Below are positions 46,324 through 54,814 of a stretch of DNA of 54,814 nucleotides, piece by piece (position 1 is the stretch's first letter; every line of letters begins with the position of its first letter). A program made the translations under genes and the position numbers. Source of the DNA: Opitutus sp. (GTDB lineage Bacteria > Verrucomicrobiota > Verrucomicrobiia > Opitutales > Opitutaceae); NCBI GenBank assembly GCA_025361365.1, contig JANYAM010000136.1, positions 1 to 54,814 on the forward strand, written 5' to 3'. The notes below the pieces were generated by a model. That model did not search any database. It worked only from the letters and a program-made list of their open reading frames with translations, and was not told the DNA's origin.

Positions 46324-46871
46324 GGAAATTTCCTCGCGGACGGAGGGTTGAAAGCCACGACCTTGTTGCGCCCGGCGGATTCCTTCCGGGCCAGGGTCGT
46401 GCGGAGCTGGGCCTTCCCGCGCGACAGGCGGGACATGACGGTGCCAATCGGCACCTCGAGCATCTCGGCGATCTCCTTGTAGGAGAAATCCTGCATGTAG
46501 AAAAGGGTCAGGGGCGCGCGGTAGACCTCGTCCACCTCCTGCAAGGCCTCGACCACGAGACTGGCATCCATCCCGGTAACCACGTCCACCTCGGGCGCCG
46601 GTGGGTCGGCCTCGACCGGCCCCAGGTCCTCGAGCGCCGTGACGCGCTCGGCCCGGCGACGGCCGCGGAGAAATTCGCGATAGAGCGTGGTGAAGAGCCA
46701 CGACTTGGCCTTGCTGACCTCGCGCAACGCGTGGCCCTGTTTGGCCCAGATGAAGAATGTCTGCTGGGTGAGGTCGCCCGCATCCGACGAGTTTCTCGTC
46801 AGGCTGAGGGCGAAGCGGAAGAGCGGCGTGTAATGCGCGTCCACCAACTGGTTGAAGATCTCACTGGCCAT
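46320..46871 (-). CDS. ECF-type RNA polymerase sigma factor
   Basis: The 183-aa product has region 2 at about 12-80 (HYTPLFRFALSLTRN, AGDLTQQTFFIW, KAKSWLFTTLYREFLRGRRR) and region 4 at about 110-165 (YKEIAEMLEVPIGTVMSRL, SRGKAQLR). The linker is Pro-rich. It forms a two-gene operon with the anti-sigma gene by ATGA overlap. Target genes are unknown. Confidence 0.94.
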   Translation of the reverse strand: MASEIFNQLVDAHYTPLFRFALSLTRNSSDAGDLTQQTFFIWAKQGHALREVSKAKSWLFTTLYREFLRGRRRAERVTALEDLGPVEADPPAPEVDVVTGMDASLVVEALQEVDEVYRAPLTLFYMQDFSYKEIAEMLEVPIGTVMSRLSRGKAQLRTTLARKESAGRNKVVAFNPPSARKFP

Positions 46872-46937
46872 GCGCCGATGAGAGTCGGCCGGCCCGCGGC
46901 TTATTCCAAGGAAAAGAAACCGGCCGCCACCGGCAAA

Positions 46938-47714
46938 TCACTTGCCCGGCACCCACTTGGGTGGACGCTTTTCGCGGAACGCGGCCAGCCCTTCCTGGAT
47001 CTCGGCCGACTGGCGCGTTTCGAGGTGGGTCGCCATCGCCCGCTCGAGGTCCGCCGGGAGGGAGGCGGGCCAGAGTTGGGCGAGTAACTCCTTGGTGCGC
47101 ACCACGGCCTCGGGACCGCCCTGCATCACTTCCGCCGCGGTATGCAGGGCCGCCGGCATCAGTTGATCCGCGCTGAGCGCCTCGTTGACCAGGCCGATCA
47201 CCTCGGCGTGCCGCGCGGAGAACAGCTCGCCGGTCAGCAGGATCCGTCGGGCATCGCGCTCGCGCAGCTGGCGGCGCAGGAAAGTCATCACCAACGCCGC
47301 CACCAGGCCGCGCCTGGTCTCGGGATAGCCGATCTGGGCCGTTTCCTCGGCGAAGGCAAAATCACACGCCGACATCAGCCCTGCGCCGCCGGCGATGGCG
47401 GCGCCGCGCACCACCGCGATGGTGACGAGACGGCTCTCGCTCAACCGCCGCAACGCCTGGCCGATTAGCTCGGCCGACTGGTGCGCCCGGGCGGGATCGG
47501 CGGCTTCGGCCAGGTCCAAGCCGGCGCAGAAGACTGGGCCGGCGCCCGTGAGGATCAGCACGCGTTGCGCGGAATCCTTTTCCGCAGCGGTGAGCGTCAG
47601 CAGGAGCGCCTGCACCAGCTCGATGGAGAGCGCATTGCGTTTCTCGGCGCGGTTCAGCGTCAGGAGCGTGATGCCGGGACCGGCACTTTCGGAAAGCACA
47701 AGGGAGGCGGCCAT
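46938..47714 (-). CDS. Enoyl-CoA hydratase/isomerase family protein
   Basis: The product is 258 aa from ATG 47714. The crotonase fold shows LNRAEKRNALSIELVQAL and the oxyanion-hole segments GPVFCAGLDLAEA and VRGAAIAGGAGLMSACDFAFAEE. In this cluster the likely reaction is hydration of methylglutaconyl-CoA (LiuC) or its geranyl equivalent (AtuE). It is 4 nt after the small AtuA-like gene, so it is co-transcribed with the carboxyltransferase genes. Confidence 0.9.
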   Translation of the reverse strand: MAASLVLSESAGPGITLLTLNRAEKRNALSIELVQALLLTLTAAEKDSAQRVLILTGAGPVFCAGLDLAEAADPARAHQSAELIGQALRRLSESRLVTIAVVRGAAIAGGAGLMSACDFAFAEETAQIGYPETRRGLVAALVMTFLRRQLRERDARRILLTGELFSARHAEVIGLVNEALSADQLMPAALHTAAEVMQGGPEAVVRTKELLAQLWPASLPADLERAMATHLETRQSAEIQEGLAAFREKRPPKWVPGK

Positions 47715-47718
47715 GGGA

Positions 47719-48054
47719 TCAGTCGGTTGAGGGAGAGGATTCCGGCAGCAGGCCCAGGGGCATCGCCAGCAGCGCCTGCCCGAGCGTCTTGCCCTGGGCA
47801 TCAATGCGCAACGAGCAGCTGCCGCCACCCGCGAGCACGCCGGGCAGGACGAAATTGAGCGCCTCGAGGTTGGGCACGTCATAGCGGACAACCGCGCCGG
47901 TGCCGAGCGGCTTGAACCAAGCCTCGACCTGCGCCGCGGTCAGATGCTGCTTCAACCAGGCATAATCCGCCGGGGTGCGACCGAAGACGGCGATGTTGGC
48001 CGAGGAGCCCTTGTCGCCGCTGCGCGCAAAGGCGATGGTGCGGAGAGTGTTCAT
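47719..48054 (-). CDS. AtuA-like C-terminal (ferredoxin-fold) domain protein
   Basis: The product is 111 aa. LRTIAFARSGDKGSSANIAVFGRTPADY matches the C-terminal domain of AtuA proteins of acyclic terpene utilisation. In Pseudomonas AtuA, as I recall it, this domain is fused to the larger DUF1446 domain; here it is a separate gene whose ATG overlaps the larger gene's stop (ATGA). The two products probably associate. Confidence 0.85.
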   Translation of the reverse strand: MNTLRTIAFARSGDKGSSANIAVFGRTPADYAWLKQHLTAAQVEAWFKPLGTGAVVRYDVPNLEALNFVLPGVLAGGGSCSLRIDAQGKTLGQALLAMPLGLLPESSPSTD

Positions 48055-49406
48055 AACATTTGCCAGACAAGTTTGACCGCCGTGCGCGGAATCAGGCACG
48101 GCCAGTAACCGAAAACCGGCAGCACCTTCGGGCGGCCCGAGGCATAGCCCGTGACGCCCTGCGGCCCGCAGGTGACGAGCGGCGCGATCTCACGGGTGAA
48201 ACGTTTCACCGGCTCCGGCGTGTCAGCGGCCACGCTGATGCGCAGCACCGTCTCGATCAGCTCAGTTTCAGGCACCCGCCGGACAATGCCGCCAACACTG
48301 GCGCCCGTGCCGAGGCACTCCACCAGCGTTTCACGATAGTTGCAGCCGGCCTCCTGCAGACGGCGCAACACTCCCTCGCCCGCTCGCCGGGCCTTGGCGA
48401 CCGCTTGGTCGCCAAACACGGTGAGCATCCCGTGCGCCTTGTAGCCATGACGATAGGTGGCGCTGACTTTGTAGGTGGACGGAGGTGGACGGCCAGTTGC
48501 GCCTGAAATGCGCACGCGATCCGGGCCGGCTGGCTCCACGCGCAGGGTCAGGAAGGAAACGGTCACGTCGGGCGAAAGATAATTGCCGGGATCACCGATC
48601 TCGTAGAGCAGCTGCTCTTTCACCGTCGGCACCGTCACTGCACCGCCCGTGCCGGCGGGTTTGGTCAGCACGCATGACCCGTCGGCCGCGACCTCGGCCA
48701 CGGGAAACCCGATGTCGTGCGAACCGGGCAAATCGAGCCAGTCGGTGGAAAATCCCCCGCAAGCCTGCGCGCCGCACTCCAGCAAATGCCCCGCCACGGT
48801 CGCACCGGCGAGGCGGTCATGGTCGGTCGCCGCCCAGCCAAAATGCGCCCGGCATGGGCCCACCGTCAGCGAGGGATCCGCCACGCGACCCGTAACGACG
48901 ATGTGCGCTCCGGCCTGCAAGGCCGCGGTAATGCCATCGGCGCCAAGGTAGGCATTGGCCGTGACCAGCCGGTCCGCCACGGCGCTCAGTTCCGCTCCGG
49001 TTTCCAAGTTGCGAAAATCCGGTCCGCCGGCGCGGACCAGCGGAAGCACGTCGTCGCCCGACACGACTGCGACCTTCAGGTGCGTGAGCCCGGCCTTGGC
49101 CAGCTCGGCCCGCACGGCTGCGCCACAGGCGTGTGGGTCGAGTCCGCCGGCATTGGTGACGATTCTCGTTTTGCCGCCGCCCTGCCAGAATTTCGCGAGG
49201 GATTGGACCACCTCGAGGAAATCCCGCGCATAGCCGGCGGCCGGATCCTTGGCGCGCGTGATCGCCATGATGGAGAGGGAGACCTCCGCGAGATAATCCA
49301 GCGTGAGAAAATCCAGGTCCGGCTGCTGCGCGACGAGTCGCGCCGCGGCGTCGGGCTGGTCGCCCCAGAAGCCGGACGCATTGGCGATCTTAAGTGGGCG
49401 GGTCAT
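48051..49406 (-). CDS. AtuA-type DUF1446 protein (acyclic terpene utilisation family)
   Basis: The 451-aa product begins LKIANASGFWGDQPDAAARL, with LDFLTLDYLAEVSLSIM and RIVTNAGGLDPHACG as further hallmarks of DUF1446. The biochemical role of AtuA is not established; it is essential for growth on citronellol-type terpenes and also occurs in branched-chain acyl-CoA clusters. It is 3 nt from the carboxyltransferase gene and overlaps the small AtuA-domain gene. Confidence 0.92.
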   Translation of the reverse strand: MTRPLKIANASGFWGDQPDAAARLVAQQPDLDFLTLDYLAEVSLSIMAITRAKDPAAGYARDFLEVVQSLAKFWQGGGKTRIVTNAGGLDPHACGAAVRAELAKAGLTHLKVAVVSGDDVLPLVRAGGPDFRNLETGAELSAVADRLVTANAYLGADGITAALQAGAHIVVTGRVADPSLTVGPCRAHFGWAATDHDRLAGATVAGHLLECGAQACGGFSTDWLDLPGSHDIGFPVAEVAADGSCVLTKPAGTGGAVTVPTVKEQLLYEIGDPGNYLSPDVTVSFLTLRVEPAGPDRVRISGATGRPPPSTYKVSATYRHGYKAHGMLTVFGDQAVAKARRAGEGVLRRLQEAGCNYRETLVECLGTGASVGGIVRRVPETELIETVLRISVAADTPEPVKRFTREIAPLVTCGPQGVTGYASGRPKVLPVFGYWPCLIPRTAVKLVWQML

Positions 49407-49409
49407 GGC

Positions 49410-51056
49410 TCAGACCTGCAGCACACCGGTATGAAACGACGCCTTGGCGGCCGGCCGGGTCGCCAGCGCAAACGTCCGCAACAGCGTCGCCCGCGTTTCA
49501 TGTGGTTGAATGACGGCATCGACCCACCCACGCGCCGCGGCGTAACGAATGTCGGCTTGTTCGACGTAATTTTCCTTCACCTGCTGGCGCAGCCGGTCGA
49601 GTTCCTCCTGCGGCCGGTCCTTCGCCGCCTTGGCGAGGATGTTGTAGACCACGTCGCTCGCCTGGGCGGCGCCCATCACGGCATACTTGGCGTTCGGCCA
49701 GGCGAAGATGAAACGCGGATCAAAGGCCTTGCCACACATGGCGTAGTGCCCGGCGCCATAGGAGCCGCCCGTGATGACGGTGATCTTCGGCACGGTGGAG
49801 TTGCTGAGCGCGTTGACCATCTTCGCGCCCGAACGGATGATGCCGCTCTGCTCGGCGTCCTTGCCCACCATGAAACCCGACACGTCCTGCAGGAACAACA
49901 GCGGCAGCCGCGTCTGGTTGCAGTCCATAATGAAGCGCGCGGCTTTGTCGGCGGAATCGGCGTAGATGACGCCGGGCATCTGCAATCCGCTCGCCTTCGA
50001 CTGCACGCGCATCCGCTGGTTCGCCACGATGCCGATGGGCCGCCCGCCGAGCCGGGCAAAGGTCGTCACCAGCGTCTTGCCGTAGTCGGCCTTGTATTCG
50101 TCCATCGTGCCAGCATCGACCAGGCAACGCAGGAGGTCGCGCACATCATATTCCCGCCGGCCGTCCAGCGAGACGATGTCGAGCATCTTGGTCGCGGGAA
50201 ACTCGGGTTCGACCGGCGGCGGGAGCGCCGCGGGCGTCTCGGCCGGCAGCAGCGCCACCAGGCTGCGCAGGCGCTTCAGGCAGGCCTCGTCGTTCTTCTC
50301 CTTGAAATCGACCGTGCCGGATAGCTCGGCGTGCATGGCGGCGCCCCCGAGCGTTTCCTGGTCGGTCTCCTGGCCGATCGCGGCCTTCACCAGCTGCGGT
50401 CCGGCGAGATAGAGGCCGCTGCCCTCGGTCATCAGGATCTTGTCGCAGAGCACCGGCAGGTAGGCGCCGCCGGCGACGCAGTTGCCCATGATTGCGGCGT
50501 ATTGCGGGATGCCGGCCGCAGAGATCACCGCGTTGTTGCGGAAAATCCGGCCGAAGTCGTCCTCGTCGGGAAAAATCTCATCCTGCATCGGCAGGAACAC
50601 GCCGGCCGAGTCGACGAGGTAGACGAGTGGCAGGTTGCACTCAAACGCGATGCGCTGCGCGCGCAGCACCTTTTTGCACGTCATCGGCACGAAAGCCCCC
50701 GCCTTCACCGTGGCGTCGTTCGCCACGACCATGCAGGCGCGGCCGCCGATGTCGGCGATGCCCGTGACCACGCCGGCCCCGGGAAAACTGCCCCATTCCT
50801 TATACATGCCGTGGGCGGCCCAGAGGCCGAGCTCGAGAAAACCCGCGCCCTTGTCATCCGCCAGCGCCGCGATGCGCTCGCGCACGAACAGGCGCCCGAG
50901 CTTGTGCTGGCGGGCCTGGCCGTCCGCCCCGCCGCCTTCGCGGAGCCCGGCTTCCTGCCCGGCAAATTCATGGTAATAATCGAGCAGGGTTTTCGGGGAT
51001 GGCACGGGAAAATGGGTTGGGGCGAGCTTGCGGGATTTACTCTCACCAGAAATCAC
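49410..51056 (-). CDS. Acyl-CoA carboxylase carboxyltransferase (beta) subunit, methylcrotonyl/geranyl-CoA type
   Basis: The product is about 548 aa from GTG 51056. GTG 51005 and ATG 51167 are alternatives; ATG 51167 would translate a hairpin at 51111-51131. The two crotonase-like halves carry LFVRERIAAL, NDATVKAGAFVPMTCKK, YLVDSAGVFLPMQDE and, in the second half, FLQDVSGFMVGKDAEQSGII, SYGAGHYAMCGKAFDPRFIF and WPNAKYAVMGAAQAS, as in MCC beta subunits. The biotin carboxylase/carrier subunit is not in the window. The gene heads the minus-strand operon and is divergent from the acyl-CoA dehydrogenase. Confidence 0.92.
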   Translation of the reverse strand: MISGESKSRKLAPTHFPVPSPKTLLDYYHEFAGQEAGLREGGGADGQARQHKLGRLFVRERIAALADDKGAGFLELGLWAAHGMYKEWGSFPGAGVVTGIADIGGRACMVVANDATVKAGAFVPMTCKKVLRAQRIAFECNLPLVYLVDSAGVFLPMQDEIFPDEDDFGRIFRNNAVISAAGIPQYAAIMGNCVAGGAYLPVLCDKILMTEGSGLYLAGPQLVKAAIGQETDQETLGGAAMHAELSGTVDFKEKNDEACLKRLRSLVALLPAETPAALPPPVEPEFPATKMLDIVSLDGRREYDVRDLLRCLVDAGTMDEYKADYGKTLVTTFARLGGRPIGIVANQRMRVQSKASGLQMPGVIYADSADKAARFIMDCNQTRLPLLFLQDVSGFMVGKDAEQSGIIRSGAKMVNALSNSTVPKITVITGGSYGAGHYAMCGKAFDPRFIFAWPNAKYAVMGAAQASDVVYNILAKAAKDRPQEELDRLRQQVKENYVEQADIRYAAARGWVDAVIQPHETRATLLRTFALATRPAAKASFHTGVLQV

Positions 51057-51110
51057 TCGCCCGGCAAACCGCAATCCGACCGCCGAAGCTACGCCATAAG
51101 GATGATTGTG

Positions 51111-51131
51111 GGTTTCCCGGACGGGGAAACC
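51111..51131. repeat. 8-bp hairpin in the divergent intergenic region
   Basis: GGTTTCCC-GGACG-GGGAAACC is a perfect stem-loop between the carboxyltransferase and acyl-CoA dehydrogenase genes. It could be an operator or a transcript structure; no evidence decides. Confidence 0.55.
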
Positions 51132-51210
51132 TAGTCCCGCGCGAAGGAAAGAGGTATGTTGAATCATAAATAACCAGCCGCGCATTTTCGCCGGCCCAAT
51201 TCGCTGTCCC

Positions 51211-52398
51211 ATGAGTTCATTTTCCATCGCCGCGCCCTGGCGCGAACAGTTGTCCCCCGCCGAGATCACCTTCCTCGGGAAGGTCGCGCACTTCGCCGCG
51301 ACCGAGATCGCCCCACACGCCGACGCGTGGGAAAAATCCGAGGAGCTGCCCCGTGCGGCTTTCATGCAAGCCGGCAAGCTCGGCCTGCTGGGCATCACGG
51401 CCCCGCGCGCCCTCGGCGGCCAGGGCTTCGGCTACGCGGCCTATGCGCTCGCCATCCGCGAACTCGCCAAATACCAGGCGGCGTTCGCCATCGACCTCGC
51501 CGCGCACAACGCGCTCGGCTCCGGCCACCTGTTGGCCGCCGGCAGTCCGGCCCAGCACAAGCGCGTCCTGACCAAATTGCTCAAGGGCACGTGGCTCGCC
51601 GCCTGGGCTCTCACCGAACCGGAAGCCGGCAGTGACAGCGGCGGCGTGCAGACCACCGCCACCGAGGTCAGTCCCGGTAAATGGGAGCTCAATGGTTTCA
51701 AGCGCTACATCACGCTCGGCCGCTCGTCGGACATCGTGATCGTGATGGCCGTCACCGGCCAGACGGCCGAGGGCCGCAAGGAAATCAGCGCCTTCCTGGT
51801 GGAACGCGCCCAGATCATCCCCGTGCGCAAGGTGCCCACCTGCGGGCTGCGCGCCAGCGACACCGCCGAGTTCAAGCTGGTGAAGGCAAAGGCGGAGCTG
51901 GTCGGCGCGCGCGGCACCGGCCAGGCCACCGCCCTCGCCTGCCTCGACAAGGGCCGCATCGGCGTCGCCGCCGTTTCGCTGGGCCTCGCCCGCGCGGCCC
52001 TGGACGCCGCGTTGCAGCACGCCGTCAACCGCCGCCAGTTCGGCAAGCGGCTCGCCGATTTTCAGGCGCTGCAGTTTATGCTCGCCGACTGCGAGGTGGA
52101 GCTGCGCGCCGCCGAGGCCCTCGTGCTGCAGGCCACCGCGCTCGCCTCGCGCGGCGAGCGCCACACGATCGAGTCATCCGTCGCGAAGCTCTTTGCGTCC
52201 GAGGCGGCCTCGCGCATCTGCAACCGCGCCCTCCAGATCCATGGCGGCTACGGCTACACCCGCGACATCCCGGTCGAGCGCTACTGGCGCGATGCCCGCC
52301 TCAGCGAGATCGGCGAGGGTTCGTCCGAGGTGCAGCGCATCGTCATCAGCCGGGCCCTGCTCAAAAGCACCGAGGCCACGCTCGCCAGCGCCCGCTGA
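51211..52398 (+). CDS. Acyl-CoA dehydrogenase
   Basis: The 395-aa product is a complete flavin-dependent dehydrogenase: AWALTEPEAGSDSGG (FAD/substrate loop), VNRRQFGKRLADFQALQFML, ALQIHGGYGYTRDIPVERYWRDA, and the C-terminal EIGEGSSEVQRIVI. The position of the base in isovaleryl-CoA versus short-chain enzymes cannot be settled by eye. With the divergent carboxyltransferase genes it fits isovaleryl-CoA (LiuA-like) or citronellyl-CoA (AtuD-like) oxidation. Confidence 0.93.
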   Translation: MSSFSIAAPWREQLSPAEITFLGKVAHFAATEIAPHADAWEKSEELPRAAFMQAGKLGLLGITAPRALGGQGFGYAAYALAIRELAKYQAAFAIDLAAHNALGSGHLLAAGSPAQHKRVLTKLLKGTWLAAWALTEPEAGSDSGGVQTTATEVSPGKWELNGFKRYITLGRSSDIVIVMAVTGQTAEGRKEISAFLVERAQIIPVRKVPTCGLRASDTAEFKLVKAKAELVGARGTGQATALACLDKGRIGVAAVSLGLARAALDAALQHAVNRRQFGKRLADFQALQFMLADCEVELRAAEALVLQATALASRGERHTIESSVAKLFASEAASRICNRALQIHGGYGYTRDIPVERYWRDARLSEIGEGSSEVQRIVISRALLKSTEATLASAR

Positions 52399-52410
52399 GG
52401 ACGCGGAGGG

Positions 52411-52451
52411 GTCAAAACAAAAGCCGCTGAGGGGTTGACCCGCAGCGGCTT
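52411..52451 (-). terminator. Terminator after tRNA-Phe
   Basis: On the minus strand AAGCCGCTG and CAGCGGCTT form a 9-bp stem followed by TTGTTTTGACC. It starts 5 nt after the tRNA's CCA and also lies after the stop of the converging acyl-CoA dehydrogenase gene. Confidence 0.8.
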
Positions 52452-52455
52452 AAAG

Positions 52456-52531
<76 letters not shown>

Positions 52532-52612
52532 ATGAACGAAAGGGGCCGAGTTAAAAGGGCGCCGGAAGGACGCGTCAACGGGGAATTTGGCAAATTTCCC
52601 GACCGGCCCGGA

Positions 52613-53833
52613 TCACGCTTCCTCGGGGGGCTTTACGGCCCGGAAGTTCCGCCACAGGGCGAGGTCGTAGATGATCTTGAGCCCGCCGGCGACGAAGAAG
52701 GGCACACTGGTGAGCGCCGCCGTGGCCAGCAGCGGGCCGACGCAAAGCGGGGCCAGGGCGGTGCCGAGTTGCCGCGCCGTGCCGGTTACGCCGTTGGCGG
52801 CCGACCGCTCCGCCGCGGGCACGACGGCATTCACGTAGGACTGCCGGGTGGGCACGTCCATTTGCGAGATCATGTGCCGCGCAAGCAGCACCGCCACGGC
52901 CCAGCCGAAGGAAGGCATCAGCGGCACGGCCATCAGCAGCACATTGGAGGGCAGGTGCGTCCACACCATGGTGTTCACCAGGCCGATGCGACGCGCCAGC
53001 GGCACGGCGGCCAGGGCGGACAGACCCGACATCAAATTCGCGCCAAAGAAAATCCCGCCCAGCACCGCCTCGGACACGCCGAAGCGCAGGTGGAACCAGT
53101 AGGCGAGAAAACTTTGGACGATGAATCCGCCGCCAAACGAATCGAGCGCGAAGAGCGCGCTGAGCCGGAAGACGGTGCCGCGCGACTCGCCCAATCCGAG
53201 AAATTTTTTTGCCGCCGCGGCTGGCGCCACTTCCGCTTCAACAGCCGACCCCAGCCGCCAGCTCAGGCCCCCGATCACCAGACCGAGCACGCCATAGGCC
53301 GCCAACAAGGCCCGATAGCTCGCGAGCGGCGTCCAGCCGGCGCGTTGCATCGCCTCGGCGGCGAAGCCGCAGCCCAGTGCGCCGAGGGCCGTGGCGCCGT
53401 AACCCACGACGTTATACCAGGCGAAGACCTTCGTCCGGTCGCGCGCGGCGGTCAGTTGCGCCAGGCAGGCCTGCTCCACCGCGAGGAACGGGCCGACTTC
53501 GCCACCCGTCGGGCTGATGACGCCGATCGTGGCGCCCAGCACGAGCAGCGTGAAGTCGCCTGTGAGCGCCATGACCGCGCCGCCCAGCGCCATCAGGGCC
53601 GCACCGGCCACCAGCACGCGCCGCCGGCCCCAACGGTCGGCCTGCGTGCTCAGCCACAGCGAAATCGCCGCGTCGCCGAGGAAGGTCATGGTCAGCAGCA
53701 GGCCAATGCGCGCCTCGCCCAGCCCGGTTGCCGCGAGGTAAAGCACCAGGATCACCCCGAGGATGCCGTAGGCGAACATCCGCACCACACGCGCCGCAAA
53801 GAGCAACCGGACGCTGGCCGACGAGGAGTTCAC
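52613..53833 (-). CDS. MFS transporter
   Basis: The product is 406 aa from GTG 53833 (NSSSASVRLLFAARVVRMFA). About 12 hydrophobic helices are visible. The cytoplasmic loop between helices 2 and 3 is present as WLSTQADRWGRRRVLV, an MFS D-x-x-x-D-R-x-G-R-R motif. The substrate is unknown; a drug- or metabolite-efflux role is typical for such proteins. The reading frame extends upstream but overlaps the transglycosylase gene, and GTG is the first plausible start after it, 38 nt downstream of that gene. Confidence 0.88.
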   Translation of the reverse strand: MNSSSASVRLLFAARVVRMFAYGILGVILVLYLAATGLGEARIGLLLTMTFLGDAAISLWLSTQADRWGRRRVLVAGAALMALGGAVMALTGDFTLLVLGATIGVISPTGGEVGPFLAVEQACLAQLTAARDRTKVFAWYNVVGYGATALGALGCGFAAEAMQRAGWTPLASYRALLAAYGVLGLVIGGLSWRLGSAVEAEVAPAAAAKKFLGLGESRGTVFRLSALFALDSFGGGFIVQSFLAYWFHLRFGVSEAVLGGIFFGANLMSGLSALAAVPLARRIGLVNTMVWTHLPSNVLLMAVPLMPSFGWAVAVLLARHMISQMDVPTRQSYVNAVVPAAERSAANGVTGTARQLGTALAPLCVGPLLATAALTSVPFFVAGGLKIIYDLALWRNFRAVKPPEEA

Positions 53834-53870
53834 CCGGCGATGCAGCCCCCGCCGCCGGGCCGCGGCAATC

Positions 53871-54380
53871 CTATTTCGGCGGCGGCACCGGCGTGAGGTT
53901 ACCCCGCCATAATTCCCGGTAGATCGCGTTGTCCGGCGGGTCGAGCCGCCGCAGGTCGAAATCCCGGGCCTCCACGTAATCGATCCCGTAGTGGAAGGAC
54001 GCCAGCAGCAGCGGATAGGAAAAATTTTGTTTCCGGTGCAGGTAGCTCCGGCACCAGGCGAGGTAGTCCACCCCCGCGGCAAGATTCTGTCGCCAAGCCC
54101 AGACACCTGGCTCGTAGGGCTCGCGGCTGACTGTGCGCCAAGCGCCGGGTTTGATTTGCATGAGCCCGCGCGCCTCGCCGTTGCGCGCCGCCGGATCGAA
54201 ATTGGATTCCGCCTCCACCAGGGCGTAGACGAACGCCGGATCCATTCGATAGCGCCCGGCCAGCGGCTGGAGGGCCGCCCACACGGTCGCGCGCGTGGCC
54301 GGATCCGGTGCGGGTGCCTGACGGCTGCAACCAGCGAGCCAAAACGCTGCAACCAGAGAAATAATGACCGCCCGGCGCAT
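53871..54380 (-). CDS. Lytic transglycosylase (SLT) lipoprotein
   Basis: The product is 169 aa from ATG 54380. Signal peptide RRAVIISLVAAFWLAGC ends in a lipobox (LAGC), so it is a lipoprotein. The SLT domain has the catalytic Glu in VYALVEAESNFDP, then GEARGLMQIKPGAW and a third block NLAAGVDYLAW. It cleaves peptidoglycan with anhydro-sugar formation, near the outer membrane. A REPIN-like hairpin sits immediately upstream of its start. Confidence 0.92.
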   Translation of the reverse strand: MRRAVIISLVAAFWLAGCSRQAPAPDPATRATVWAALQPLAGRYRMDPAFVYALVEAESNFDPAARNGEARGLMQIKPGAWRTVSREPYEPGVWAWRQNLAAGVDYLAWCRSYLHRKQNFSYPLLLASFHYGIDYVEARDFDLRRLDPPDNAIYRELWRGNLTPVPPPK

Positions 54381-54383
54381 GGA

Positions 54384-54444
54384 GGAGCGAGCTTGCTCGC
54401 GACTAGGACTCAAGCACGGGCGCAGTCGCGAGCAAGCTCGCTCC
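54384..54444. repeat. REPIN-like pair between fabF and the SLT gene
   Basis: A perfect 21-bp inverted repeat (outer GGAGCGAGCTTGCTCGCGAC) around a 19-nt spacer. Each arm is GGAG followed by the small palindrome CGAGC-TT-GCTCG. Extended to GTGTGGGAGCGAG on the right side, it resembles Pseudomonas REP doublets in layout. Confidence 0.85.
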
Positions 54445-54453
54445 CACACCGAC

Positions 54454-54814
54454 TTAGTGCCGGCGGAAGATCAGCGCGGCGTTGTGGCCGCCGAAGCCGA
54501 GGTTGTCCGTCAGCACGGTGTCGATCTTCGCCTCGCGCTTCACGTTGGGCGTGTAGTCGAGGTCGCAGTCGGGATCCGGGGTCTCGTAATTGATCGTCGG
54601 CGGCACGATGCCGGTCTCGATGGCCTTGACGCTGATGATGGCCTCGATGCTGCCGGCGGCGCCCAGCAGGTGTCCCGTCATCGACTTGGTGGAGCTGATG
54701 TTCACCTTGCGGACGTGGTCGCCGAAGATCTTCTTGATGGCGATGGTCTCAAACTTGTCGTTGTAGGGCGTCGAGGTGCCATGCGCGTTGATGTAGTCAA
54801 CCTGGTGCGGCTCG
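54454..54814 (-). CDS. fabF: 3-oxoacyl-[ACP] synthase II, C-terminal part (runs off the window)
   Basis: About 120 codons of the 3' end are present, and the 5' end is beyond 54814. [13 protein letters not shown] contains the first catalytic His of ketosynthases. [17 protein letters not shown] contains the Lys and second His, and [14 protein letters not shown] is the usual C-terminal segment. The enzyme elongates fatty acids in the cytoplasm. The active-site Cys lies outside the window. Confidence 0.93.
   Translation of the reverse strand, partial: EPHQVDYINAHGTSTPYNDKFETIAIKKIFGDHVRKVNISSTKSMTGHLLGAAGSIEAIISVKAIETGIVPPTINYETPDPDCDLDYTPNVKREAKIDTVLTDNLGFGGHNAALIFRRH

Overview
The window looks like chromosome of a high-GC verrucomicrobium, probably an Opitutaceae relative (Opitutus/Lacunisphaera type). 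This is inferred from the gene content, the weak ribosome binding sites with several GTG/TTG starts, and the heavy load of intergenic hairpins. No phage, transposase, CRISPR or plasmid gene was seen.

Layout. 1-3.9 kb: tRNA-Pro, tRNA-Arg, a TIR/beta-propeller gene lying between tRNA-Arg and a second copy of that tRNA's 3' end, a pseudopilin-like gene, and tRNA-Ala. 4.0-6.1 kb: a small Lys-tailed protein and mqo. 6.2-25.4 kb (all minus): a catabolic block for rhamnose-rich pectin. It holds rhaA, rhaB, the fused rhaD/dehydrogenase, a second class II aldolase and a DeoR regulator. Behind these lies a compact run of secreted enzymes: SGNH esterase, beta-lactamase-fold hydrolase, GH28, CBM9-like/PKD protein, unknown secreted protein, GH105, GH29, alpha/beta hydrolase and a Gfo/Idh/MocA oxidoreductase. 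25.5-30.5 kb (plus, divergent): rhaM and a complete sugar ABC importer. Together these can cut rhamnogalacturonan-type chains outside the cytoplasm, import L-rhamnose, set its anomer, isomerise, phosphorylate and cleave it to DHAP and lactaldehyde, and oxidise the lactaldehyde.

30.6-46.9 kb is housekeeping: zinc metallopeptidase, M3 oligopeptidase, TonB-dependent receptor, ferredoxin, rhomboid, C-terminal processing protease, prmC-prfA, HAD hydrolase, lysozyme-fold protein, GH63-like glucosidase and an ECF sigma/anti-sigma pair. 46.9-52.4 kb is a leucine/isovalerate or acyclic-terpene type acyl-CoA cluster: enoyl-CoA hydratase, split AtuA, carboxyltransferase and divergent acyl-CoA dehydrogenase. 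The end holds tRNA-Phe, an MFS transporter, a lytic transglycosylase lipoprotein and the 3' part of fabF.

The most unusual signal is the repeat population. At least four hairpin types have REP architecture (GGAG-like tetranucleotide plus palindrome). They occur singly or as inverted pairs (REPIN-like), between genes and inside open reading frames (mqo, twice in rhaB, and possibly the second permease). A separate 111-nt inverted-repeat element occurs three times with identical length. Two of those copies supply the start codon and nearly the same signal peptide to two unrelated secreted enzymes. Further gaps are filled by hairpins whose arms are degenerate short-word tandem repeats.
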